Assembly: GCA_964407285.1 (NCBI GenBank) | Contig: CAYOVG010000016.1 | Coordinates: forward strand, 1-40,580 | Reading direction: 5' to 3' | Source: CAYOVG01 sp964407285 | GTDB lineage: Bacteria > Desulfobacterota > Syntrophobacteria > Syntrophobacterales > Syntrophobacteraceae | Length of the DNA: 40,580 nucleotides | Shown: piece after piece, positions 23,196 to 30,892 of the stretch | How positions within the stretch are numbered: position 1 is the stretch's first letter | How the letters are laid out: the number at the start of each line of letters is the position of its first letter | Notes under the pieces: model-generated | Database searches by the model: none | Seen by the model: only the letters and a program-made list of their open reading frames with translations | What the model was told of the DNA's origin: nothing | Translations under genes and position numbers: made by a program

Positions 23196-23347
23196 AGTTC
23201 AGACCATCTCGTGGGTGGCGTGTGAAAACCACGAAGAGCACAGAGACTGATGTCGAAAATCGGAGGTCGGATAGATCCGTTCCGACCTTCGATTTTCGAC
23301 ATCTGCTCCGGTTTTGGTCTCCACGTCACTCACGAAATGGTTCAATT
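23196..23347 (+). repeat. Palindromic dispersed repeat, copy A
   Basis: The whole ~150-bp stretch is an imperfect inverted repeat. Its core arms, 23249-23270 and 23282-23303, match at 21 of 22 positions. The outer parts (ACCATCTCGTGGGTGGCGTG on the left, its diverged complement near 23310-23340 on the right) also pair. Related copies are at 25356-25457 (opposite strand) and 35879-36095. It looks like a non-autonomous mobile element, with no coding content. Confidence 0.75.
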
Positions 23348-23439
23348 CCCACGATCCGCACCATACCCTTCCAATAGTTTCCGGGCTCTTCAGACCGTCG
23401 CGGTGGTCGGCCGTCGATGTCGTTTTCGCGGTAGCGATT

Positions 23440-25266
23440 ATGCTGATATACAGAAAGCTGGACAGAATCGAGAGCGCCGGACATGTCCTGTCCGGGCTTC
23501 GGGCGCTTGTGCGCCGCATGGGAGACCACGGTGCGCCCGCGGGGCATGACGATGCCGTCGAGCTGTTGATCGGGTTCGGCGAATTCGAATCGGCCGCCGT
23601 TGATGCGCTCCATCCGCGGATCGATACCGTCGATTCGAACACGTTGGCTTTGAGGCGGGCGGGCGTCTTGACCGGACACGTGTTCTACCATTCCTGGCGG
23701 GGAGGGCAGGAGGGAAGGGACGGGTTCGGGTTCCGGCTGAACCGGCTGGCCGAAGCCTTGGATGGTCTGTCGGCCGTGGCGGCCGCTCTTCCGGGTGACT
23801 TGCGCATCCGCGCGCCGGAAGGGTACGCCTGCTACGGACTCTATCCCGAGGTTTACCTGGATGCGGCGAGAGATTTCCACTCGCGGGTCCGGCCTGAACG
23901 GGCGGTGTGCATCGGACTCCGGAGTATCGGGACGGGGCTTGCCTCCGTTGTCGCCGCCGTTCTCGAAGAACTCGGGTGCAGTGTGGATTCCTTCACCGTG
24001 CGCCCGCGCAAGGACCCGTTCGACAGGCATCTCGCCCTGTCGGACCGCCTGGAGGCGCAAATCCTCTCATGGCATGCCTCGCATTCCCATTCCTGTTTTC
24101 TCGTCATCGATGAAGGTCCCGGCCTGAGCGGGTCGTCTCTGTGCGGGGCGGCGCAAAAGCTTTCGGAACTGGGCGTTCCCGATGACCGTATTGTGTTCTT
24201 TCCCAGTTGGGAATCGGACGGAGCGCGGTTCGTCTCCGAGAGCGCCCGGCGGAGATGGGGGAGGCATGCGAAGTTCGTCTCCTCGTTCGAGGATGTCTGG
24301 ATTCGAAGCGGACGCCTCGGAAGACGCATGGACGGCGCCCTGATGGACGTCTCGGCCGGCATGTGGCGACGGATTTCGTACGCGGAGTCATATGACTCGG
24401 GATGCGGATGCGATCCGGACTCGCCGGCGGAGTCGCTTTATCCGGCTGTGCACCCGCAGCATGAACGGCGCAAATACCTGGAATGCTCCAACCCTTTGAA
24501 GCTGGTTAAGTTCGCGGGGCTCGGCCGATACGGGAGGGTTAAGCTCGCCCGGGCCGAAAAGCTCGCCGAAGCCGGGTTTTGTCCTGCGCCGGTCGGGTTT
24601 GCCGACGGGTTCCTCGTAACGGAATGGGTGCGGGGGAGACCGCTCTCCGTCGAAGATGTGGAACCGGCCCTCCTGGACGCCATGGGCCGTTATCTAGCCT
24701 TTATTGCGAATGAGTTTCCGGCCTCTCACCGCGACGGCATGTCCTTTGACGATACGTGCGAGATGATCCACAGGAACGTATCTCTGGCGTTGGGCGAGGA
24801 GTGGGCTGCAAAGCTGGTGGCGACATCGAAGCTGGAGGAATACGGGAGCGTCGTTGACGACGCTCGAATCGTGGCTGTCGATGGGCGCATGCTGCCGCAC
24901 GAGTGGCTGCGCACGCCGCGCGGGTATCTCAAAACGGACGCCGTGGACCACCATGCGGACCAGTTCTTCCCGCGGTGCCGGGACATCGCCTGGGACATCT
25001 GCGGCGCGGGTATCGAGTTTGCCCTGGATCGCGCCTCGTTCGACCACCTGGTCGCAGTGTACGCGGAACATGCAATGGACCCGGACTTGCCGCGCAGGCT
25101 GCCTTTCTATTCCATCGCCTACCTGGCCTACCGGTTGGGATACGCCTCCTTTGCCGCCCAAGACCTCGCCGGTACGGACGACGGCGGGCGATTCGAGGTC
25201 CTGGCCGCCCGCTACGCCTCGCGTCTCAAGTTGGAAATAGCCGGATTCCAAAATGTAGAACGGTAG
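23440..25266 (+). CDS. Unknown protein: phosphoribosyltransferase-like plus kinase-like
   Basis: I do not recognise this family. The middle (about bases 23830-24220) looks like a type I phosphoribosyltransferase core: a strand-loop ERAVCIGLRSIGTGLAS and a PRPP-loop-like FLVIDEGPGLSGSSL, where the normal acidic pair is DE. The C-terminal ~250 residues resemble a small-molecule kinase of the aminoglycoside/choline kinase type: KFAGLGRYGRVKLARAEKLA, GFLVTEWVRGRPLS, then LPHEWLRTPRGYLKTDAVDH and CRDIAWDI near the end. Both calls are by motif shape only. The ATG at 23440 is the first in-frame codon beyond repeat copy A, with a poor ribosome site. The gene is bracketed by inverted repeat copies and convergent with the ABC transporter, suggesting an acquired cassette. 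Confidence 0.7.
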   Translation: MLIYRKLDRIESAGHVLSGLRALVRRMGDHGAPAGHDDAVELLIGFGEFESAAVDALHPRIDTVDSNTLALRRAGVLTGHVFYHSWRGGQEGRDGFGFRLNRLAEALDGLSAVAAALPGDLRIRAPEGYACYGLYPEVYLDAARDFHSRVRPERAVCIGLRSIGTGLASVVAAVLEELGCSVDSFTVRPRKDPFDRHLALSDRLEAQILSWHASHSHSCFLVIDEGPGLSGSSLCGAAQKLSELGVPDDRIVFFPSWESDGARFVSESARRRWGRHAKFVSSFEDVWIRSGRLGRRMDGALMDVSAGMWRRISYAESYDSGCGCDPDSPAESLYPAVHPQHERRKYLECSNPLKLVKFAGLGRYGRVKLARAEKLAEAGFCPAPVGFADGFLVTEWVRGRPLSVEDVEPALLDAMGRYLAFIANEFPASHRDGMSFDDTCEMIHRNVSLALGEEWAAKLVATSKLEEYGSVVDDARIVAVDGRMLPHEWLRTPRGYLKTDAVDHHADQFFPRCRDIAWDICGAGIEFALDRASFDHLVAVYAEHAMDPDLPRRLPFYSIAYLAYRLGYASFAAQDLAGTDDGGRFEVLAARYASRLKLEIAGFQNVER

Positions 25267-25355
25267 TTCGGAAAGATGACGCGTGGAGGGGCGGGCAGAG
25301 TACGGGAAAAAGCGAAGATTGAGCGCCTGGTCGGTTGCCTTGCCGCGCGGTTCAT

Positions 25356-25457
25356 GCCGGAAATCGGAAGAACGCGCTTCAATCCGACCTCCGATTTCTG
25401 ATCTCCGACCTCCGTCTCTGTGGTTTTCACGCCCTCACCCACGAAGTGGTCTGATCC
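25356..25457 (-). repeat. Palindromic dispersed repeat, copy B, inverted
   Basis: Read on the minus strand it begins with CAGACCACTTCGTGGGTGAG, then GCGTGAAAACCACAGAGAC and two AATCGGAGGTCGG-type units. These match copy A in order and spelling. It is inverted relative to copy A and sits just past the 3' end of the unknown gene. Confidence 0.7.
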
Positions 25458-25478
25458 TTGGACCCCGCAACCCGCTTC

Positions 25479-27137
25479 TCAAGTCACGCTCTCCGCGCTG
25501 TAGCGGGCGATGAGGCCGCTACGGACGGCGTGGCGGTAGACCCACGTGAACACCCGGCACGCCAGCAGGACATACGCCGCGGCGAGGCCGGAGCCCCACA
25601 GGAGCGCGCTCCCGGACACCGCGCCGCCCGAAATGATCGAACGCATGGCTTCGAACACGTAGGACGGCGGAAGCAGGTAGGAGCCGTACTGCATCCACCA
25701 TGGCAGGGTGGACACGGGATAGAAGACCCCGGCAAATGGGGTGAGCATGGCCGGAATGGGCCAGACGAACCACTCCGATGCGGGGCCGAAACGCAGCACC
25801 ACGGCGCTTCCCAGGATGCCGAGCGCAATGCCGAAGAGGAAGAGCACGAGAAGGAGCGGCGCGAGCATGAGGCCGTACGTGAAAAAGGAAAGCCCGAAAA
25901 TCGTCGTGGCAAGGACGAGCATCACTGCAAGTCCGACGGCGCTCGTAGCGATGCTCGACAGGACGAGGCCGCTCACGTATTCCGCGATGGAGAGCGGGGA
26001 TGCGAAGATGTTGAGGAAATTTCGCGTCCAGACGTCCTCGAGAAACGCCATGGTTACCCCCTGCATGACGCGGGTGAAGAAATCCCAGAGGAGAACGGCC
26101 CCGAGGAAGGCGGATATGAAGTCGAAGCCGGTCGATGTGATGCTGTTCAGATATCTGCTGATGAATCCCCACAGCACCATGTCGATGGCCACCCACGCGA
26201 ACAGGGGCAGTATACGGGCGGTGCTCCCGCGCAGGAGATAGAAGTGGCGTAGCACGATGGCTGCGACGGCGCTGAAACGCATGATTTTACGCCTGCCTGT
26301 TACGGGGGCCTCCGGACCGGACCGGTCCGAGTCCGACCGGAAGGCCCTGCCCGGGCGTCCGGATATATCCGACAGACCGGTTGTGAGCGGGTCGCGCAGG
26401 GCGAACGGGTCGCGGGCAACGGCAATAAAAAGCTCCTCGAGCGTCTCTTTGCCGTGTTCGCGCGGAAGGGTTTTCGGGTCGCCCTGGATCAGAATCTTCC
26501 CTTGGTGGAGGAAGAGCACGCGGTCGCACACGACCTCCACTTCGTGCATGTTGTGGGAGGTCCACAGTACTCCCTCTGTTCCCTCCGAAGCGAGCATACG
26601 GATTTTTTCCCTCACATCGTGCGCCGCCGCAGGGTCGAGCGACGCTGTGGGTTCGTCGAGAAGAAGCAGTCGCGGACGATTGAGCATGGCTTTGGCCAGG
26701 GAAACGCGCGTCTGCTCTCCCGAGGAAAGCACTCCGCATTTCACGTCCCGAAAGGCCGCGAGGTCGAATTGCTCCATGACCTCCCGGATACGTTCCGACA
26801 GGTCCTTCACTGCGTACAGCAGGCCGAAGACCCGCAGATTCTGATACACGGACAGGTTTCCGGGCAAAGGAGCGTGTGCGGCCGCAAAATTCGTGTACTG
26901 GAGCGCCTGCGAGCGACGGGTCGAAATGTCTTCGCCTACGATGCGGACCGTCCCGGAACTGGGTTCGAGTACGCCCAGGATCATATTAATGGTGGTGGTC
27001 TTTCCCGCTCCGTTCGGACCCAGGAGACCGACTATCTCATTTCGGCCGACATCGAATGAAACGCCGTCCACGGCCGCCGTCCTGCCGTAAACCTTGCGCA
27101 GGTTTGAAACCGAAAGCACTTGATCATTCGTCGTCAT
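25479..27137 (-). CDS. ABC transporter ATPase fused to ABC-2 type permease
   Basis: Residues ~1-250 are an ABC ATPase: Walker A GPNGAGKTTT, signature LSSGEQTRVS, Walker B RLLLLDEPT, and switch His in TSHNMHEV. Residues ~285-552 are an ABC-2 permease with six membrane helices (FAWVAIDMVLWGFI, then AFLGAVLLWDFFTRVM, GLAVMLVLATTIFGLSFF and others). Such exporters are usually two genes; here a linker of about 35 residues (rich in Arg, Ser, Pro) joins them, so one polypeptide would dimerise. An internal ATG before RFSAVAAIVLRHF could also give a separate permease. The usual Q-loop Gln appears replaced in AAAHAPLPGNLSV. Substrate unknown. It overlaps the upstream membrane protein gene by 14 bases. 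Confidence 0.9.
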   Translation of the reverse strand: MTTNDQVLSVSNLRKVYGRTAAVDGVSFDVGRNEIVGLLGPNGAGKTTTINMILGVLEPSSGTVRIVGEDISTRRSQALQYTNFAAAHAPLPGNLSVYQNLRVFGLLYAVKDLSERIREVMEQFDLAAFRDVKCGVLSSGEQTRVSLAKAMLNRPRLLLLDEPTASLDPAAAHDVREKIRMLASEGTEGVLWTSHNMHEVEVVCDRVLFLHQGKILIQGDPKTLPREHGKETLEELFIAVARDPFALRDPLTTGLSDISGRPGRAFRSDSDRSGPEAPVTGRRKIMRFSAVAAIVLRHFYLLRGSTARILPLFAWVAIDMVLWGFISRYLNSITSTGFDFISAFLGAVLLWDFFTRVMQGVTMAFLEDVWTRNFLNIFASPLSIAEYVSGLVLSSIATSAVGLAVMLVLATTIFGLSFFTYGLMLAPLLLVLFLFGIALGILGSAVVLRFGPASEWFVWPIPAMLTPFAGVFYPVSTLPWWMQYGSYLLPPSYVFEAMRSIISGGAVSGSALLWGSGLAAAYVLLACRVFTWVYRHAVRSGLIARYSAESVT

Positions 27138-27606
27138 CCGGCGTCTCCACCAGTATGGAGGTCAGCAGAAGTCCAAAACCGACCAGGGTGATGACAAAAC
27201 CTGTCGCATGTCCGTACTCCCACCGGTTACGCAGGCGCATCCACAGGTCCGGAACCGACTCGGGAGCCGATTTCAGCGCCTCGGCCACTTCCGCGTTGAC
27301 GGGGGCGACGACCGCGAGCCATGTGATGAAAGCCGCCAACAGGCAAACCGCGCCGCCCAAAGTCCACCCGAAGGTCCTTCCACGCCTGCGGACCAGGAAT
27401 GCCGATACCGCGGCCGCAAAGATCGAAGCGACGGTGTAGAAGCCGCCGACGATCGCGAAATAGCGGTACAGTGTCGTGTTGACCGCCGAGTACATCCGTG
27501 CATCATAGTTCATCTTCTGCGGCAGTTCCAGTACATGCGCGGACGTCATTGTAAGGGTCAAAGCTGCGAGCGTGAGCGTGACGAAACGCCAAAATCTCAG
27601 GAACAT
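27124..27606 (-). CDS. DUF1772-like membrane protein
   Basis: A 160-residue protein with four membrane helices (about 8-25, 50-70, 78-98 and 138-155). The stretch AHVLELPQKMNYDARMYSAV after the first helix is the family's recognisable part. DUF1772/anthrone-oxygenase-like proteins are widespread and mostly uncharacterised. The ATG at 27606 follows GGGAG; the open frame upstream is not coding. It overlaps the ABC fusion gene, so the two are probably made together and may work together, which is inference. Confidence 0.75.
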   Translation of the reverse strand: MFLRFWRFVTLTLAALTLTMTSAHVLELPQKMNYDARMYSAVNTTLYRYFAIVGGFYTVASIFAAAVSAFLVRRRGRTFGWTLGGAVCLLAAFITWLAVVAPVNAEVAEALKSAPESVPDLWMRLRNRWEYGHATGFVITLVGFGLLLTSILVETPDDDE

Positions 27607-27735
27607 GGATCTCCCTTCTCGAATAGCCGAATCAAGGAACAGCCATAATGCCAATAATATAAGAACTCGGGCGATGCATGGAACATCCGTAAGCACGGTC
27701 ATAGATAAACAGAGCGTATCGGTTCCGGAATAATG

Positions 27736-27744
27736 TGCTATAAT
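27736..27744 (+). promoter_or_regulatory. Extended -10 promoter of the M48 peptidase gene
   Basis: TGCTATAAT is a perfect extended -10 element. No clear -35 box goes with it, as is usual for this class. The leader to the ATG would be about 100 bases. Confidence 0.5.
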
Positions 27745-27848
27745 CTGTTGAGATACGATTCGACCGGTTGGGGCGGTACAGCCGTGAGGGAAGTCCATTC
27801 TTACAGGATACCGGTTGTTGAAAAAACGGAAGCTTAGAGGATTCGTAC

Positions 27849-28655
27849 ATGAAATTTATCAAAACGTCGATGGTTCTTCTCCTTGTGATCGCCGGTCTCG
27901 CGGGATGCGATGAAACGCCCACCGGCAGAAACCAGCTCTCGCTCATACCCGACAAACGTCTTGCGTCCATGGGCGCCAAAGCCTTTGAGGACCTCAAACG
28001 CACGCAGCCCGTTGTTGCCGATCCCCGGATAAACGGCTATGTGTCATGCGTGGTCAAAAACATCATCAGCGCCGTGCCCGATTCCGGTTCCGGTCAGAAC
28101 TGGGAAGTCGTGGTTTTCGACGATCCCAGGCCCAACGCCTTTGCCCTGCCCGGTAACAAGATAGGCGTCAACTCCGGAATGCTCGACGTCGCCGACACCC
28201 AGGGGCAGTTGGCGGCGGTGATCGGCCATGAAGTGGGGCACATCCTGGCGAATCACTCAAATGAGCGAATGACCCAGCAACTGGCCGTGCAGGGGGGACT
28301 CGCCCTTTTCGACCTGTTGAGCGAGCAGCAGGATGGATGGAAGCACGAAGCCATACGAAAGGTTTTGGGTATCGGCGCGGGGGTCGGCATTTTGCTGCCG
28401 TTCAGCCGCATTCACGAAAAGGAGGCGGACGCGGTCGGCCTGGACCTCATGGCGCGAGCGGGTTTCGACCCGGCCCAAAGCCTTGCTTTCTGGCAGAACA
28501 TGTCGAAGATGTCCAGGGGGCAGCCGATCGAGTTCCTCTCCACGCATCCGTCCCATGAGAGCCGCTATGAAGAACTCCGAAAGCAGTTGGATGCCCCCCG
28601 CCGTTTGTTCGAGCAAGTGAGGTCCCGGGGAGAGGAGCCGCGCTGTAAATACTGA
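27849..28655 (+). CDS. M48-family metallopeptidase lipoprotein
   Basis: A 268-residue zinc peptidase anchored by lipid. The signal peptide ends in the lipobox LAGC. The zinc site is HEVGH (VIGHEVGHILANH) with the third ligand Glu in HEKEADAVGLDL. The substrate-facing FALPGNKIGVNSGML precedes the active site, as in the E. coli outer-membrane quality-control peptidases LoiP (YggG) and BepA. No TPR domain follows, so it is LoiP-like in size. It probably degrades misfolded envelope proteins. It is transcribed alone from its own promoter. Confidence 0.92.
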   Translation: MKFIKTSMVLLLVIAGLAGCDETPTGRNQLSLIPDKRLASMGAKAFEDLKRTQPVVADPRINGYVSCVVKNIISAVPDSGSGQNWEVVVFDDPRPNAFALPGNKIGVNSGMLDVADTQGQLAAVIGHEVGHILANHSNERMTQQLAVQGGLALFDLLSEQQDGWKHEAIRKVLGIGAGVGILLPFSRIHEKEADAVGLDLMARAGFDPAQSLAFWQNMSKMSRGQPIEFLSTHPSHESRYEELRKQLDAPRRLFEQVRSRGEEPRCKY

Positions 28656-28716
28656 TCTGCCGGCGGGTGAACCTCGGCGCCGGTGGGAAACCCGATTCGA
28701 AGCCGTCCGTCCGCGC

Positions 28717-29685
28717 CTACTCGCTCGAGGGCTTTCCCTGCGGAGCCGGAGCCTTTTCCATGCGCTCCAGGGTGCTGAGGATTTCTTCGGAAAGTCGCTG
28801 GAGCGCTTCCAGGATGACCGGCGTGTCGCCGCTTCGGAAAGGAAGGCGCGATAGGAGCTTGTCGTAGAAAAGAGCGTCCACGCCCGACAGGTAAATGCTT
28901 TCCATCCGGCGTTGCAGGCCGCAGCCCAAATTGAGGAAAATGCTGAACGCCACGATCTGCAGGATGGGGAGCAGGCACTCCAGGACCGGCCCGGCGCTCA
29001 ACAGTTCGGGGTTCTCGGCGCCCTTCGGGATTATGTGCTGCGCAACCTCGAACGAAAGCCACACGGTCTGCATCAGCGCCAGGAGCGGGAGTATCCATAA
29101 GAGCCACTTGACGGGGGACCAGGAGTTGTGCAGGAATTGCCAGTCGGTTTCCGAAACCCGGCGTTCCTTTTCCGCGAGTTCCTCCGATGACATGGCCGCC
29201 TTGGGCTGCGGAAGCAGCAGGAGGAGACGCTGGAATGGGTGCAATACGAACTTGTGCGGAAACTGATCGGCCTTTCTGCGCACATGTTCCGCGTCGAATA
29301 GCTGTTCCGGCTTCAACATCAGGGTTTCGAGGGAGGGGCGGTTGTGGCGCGGGGCCCTGCTGGTCGCTTCGTCCAAAATATCGCCCGCCATGTATCTGCC
29401 CAGCACCTGCAGCGGCAGCCACACGAAGCGGGCGATAACGAAGATGAACGAAAACCAGCCGAGGAACACGATGGCGCCGCCGAAAGGTCCCTTGTCGATC
29501 CACTGCTGCTGCATCCAGAAGGATACGGTCCGGAAATTGGCGCCCGTGAAGGAGATGGGAGAATCAGGGCTATAGGAATAGCCGTAGAGCGTCGCCATCG
29601 GGTAGGCCAGAAAAAGGCACACGATGAGAAAAAAGATCATGAACAGTCCCTGAAAAGCCTCATACCTTCTCAATCCGTGTTCCAT
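28717..29685 (-). CDS. Four-helix membrane protein, weakly ExbB/MotA-like
   Basis: A 322-residue inner membrane protein without a family I can name for sure. Helices are at about residues 11-33, 55-80, 190-212 and 240-262, with a cytoplasmic stretch of about 100 residues between the second and third. The last helix and what follows (SIFLNLGCGLQRRMESIYLS, then FYDKLLSRL and a Glu-rich helix) recall the end of TolQ/ExbB/MotA-type channel proteins, but the diagnostic motif of those is absent. I chose the ATG at 29685, about eight bases after AGGA, rather than the one two codons upstream. It follows the radical SAM gene on the same strand. Confidence 0.6.
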   Translation of the reverse strand: MEHGLRRYEAFQGLFMIFFLIVCLFLAYPMATLYGYSYSPDSPISFTGANFRTVSFWMQQQWIDKGPFGGAIVFLGWFSFIFVIARFVWLPLQVLGRYMAGDILDEATSRAPRHNRPSLETLMLKPEQLFDAEHVRRKADQFPHKFVLHPFQRLLLLLPQPKAAMSSEELAEKERRVSETDWQFLHNSWSPVKWLLWILPLLALMQTVWLSFEVAQHIIPKGAENPELLSAGPVLECLLPILQIVAFSIFLNLGCGLQRRMESIYLSGVDALFYDKLLSRLPFRSGDTPVILEALQRLSEEILSTLERMEKAPAPQGKPSSE

Positions 29686-29764
29686 GCGCATTTTCCTTCG
29701 AATCAAGAGTTTCCCAATCCATACAACATAACATGGAAAAGTGCAAGCGATGAAGCTCACGGAA

Positions 29765-30859
29765 TCAGGAAGCCGCCCCTATCCCCCTCATCCTTTCCCC
29801 TACGGCGCGGTCCAGCATGGCGGGCAGACCGCCCTTCTCGTCGGGCGAAAAACCGAAGGATTCTCGCCATATGTCGCTTCCCTCCATGCAAAGATATACG
29901 CAAAGGTCAGGGTCGGCCCTGCGTATACGTTCCACCATGAAGGAGTAGAGTTCCACGCGGATATCCCGGAAGTAGCGCATTTTGTCGTCCAGCCCCCGGA
30001 TGAATTCACCATGGAGAATGCGGCTTCGGGGATGCGTGGCCTGCATTGCGGCCTTGAGTTCGGGCATGAAGCGAAAGGCTCCCAGGCTGATGTAGACGAT
30101 CCGCGCCGGGTCCACGCTCTCGAAGAGCCTGTCCAGGATCTCGCCGTAACCCTGCTTCCACCCCGGGTGTTCAATCATGGGATCGAAGTGGAACGCCAGG
30201 TGGTATCCCCACCCGGCGCAGGCGCGGGCGGCCGCGAGCCGGGCGGATAGGGACGCGGCCAGGGGCTCTTCCCGTCTTCGGACGGCTTGCGCATTGAGGG
30301 ACCATCCCACTATGGCGTGGCCGCCATGGTCGAGCTCCGCAAGGTTGCCGATGAAATCCGTTTTTGTCTTGAGTTCGAGCACCGCGCCCGGCTTTCCGGC
30401 AAAATGGGGGATCGCCATGCGGGAGAACCCGGTCCACGGATCGAGGAGGAGCGAGTCGGTGAATTCGCCCGTTCCTATGCGGAGAATGCGCCCGGGGGAT
30501 GCGTCGAGTTCCTCGTCGAGTTCCCGGAAGAGGGTGTCGGTGTTCCCGAAGAGCCTAAGGTTGGGCTGATTGAGGTAGGCCTGCAGGATGCAATACGAAC
30601 ACTGGAGCGAGCACTGGGCGCCGAAGTGCAGTATCCGGTATCCGCAGCAGTGGTAGTGGCGGGTCCCGGGACACGACTTGAGGAACCGGCCGCGAAAAGC
30701 CACAACCTCCAGGCGTTCCGGGTCGTGCTCCGTCCTGCCGGGTATTTCGTCCACGACGTCGAACCGGGCGCCGGGCAGGCTGTTTCTCAGTGTCCGCACG
30801 AGGACGCTCCCGGCCACTTCGGCTTCCACCACTACTTTTCTGGGAGGTGTAAAACGCAT
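29765..30859 (-). CDS. Spore photoproduct lyase-like radical SAM protein
   Basis: A radical SAM protein of the SplB/DNA-repair-photolyase branch. The cluster cysteines are in CSLQCSYCILQAYL (C-x3-C-x2-C), preceded by the typical HYHCCGYRILHFGAQ. Then comes RIGTGEFTDSLLLD and ELKTKTDF, both normal for the group. The hydrogen-donor cysteine of Bacillus SplB, which lies 43 residues after the cluster, is not at that place here (GTGEFTDS instead). The organism may not form spores, so the substrate could be different. The start is uncertain: an ATG at 30859 without a good ribosome site, 33 bases after the hybrid kinase stop. Confidence 0.85.
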   Translation of the reverse strand: MRFTPPRKVVVEAEVAGSVLVRTLRNSLPGARFDVVDEIPGRTEHDPERLEVVAFRGRFLKSCPGTRHYHCCGYRILHFGAQCSLQCSYCILQAYLNQPNLRLFGNTDTLFRELDEELDASPGRILRIGTGEFTDSLLLDPWTGFSRMAIPHFAGKPGAVLELKTKTDFIGNLAELDHGGHAIVGWSLNAQAVRRREEPLAASLSARLAAARACAGWGYHLAFHFDPMIEHPGWKQGYGEILDRLFESVDPARIVYISLGAFRFMPELKAAMQATHPRSRILHGEFIRGLDDKMRYFRDIRVELYSFMVERIRRADPDLCVYLCMEGSDIWRESFGFSPDEKGGLPAMLDRAVGERMRGIGAAS

Positions 30860-30892
30860 GAGAGTCAATCCACGCAATCCACGGGCGAAGTC

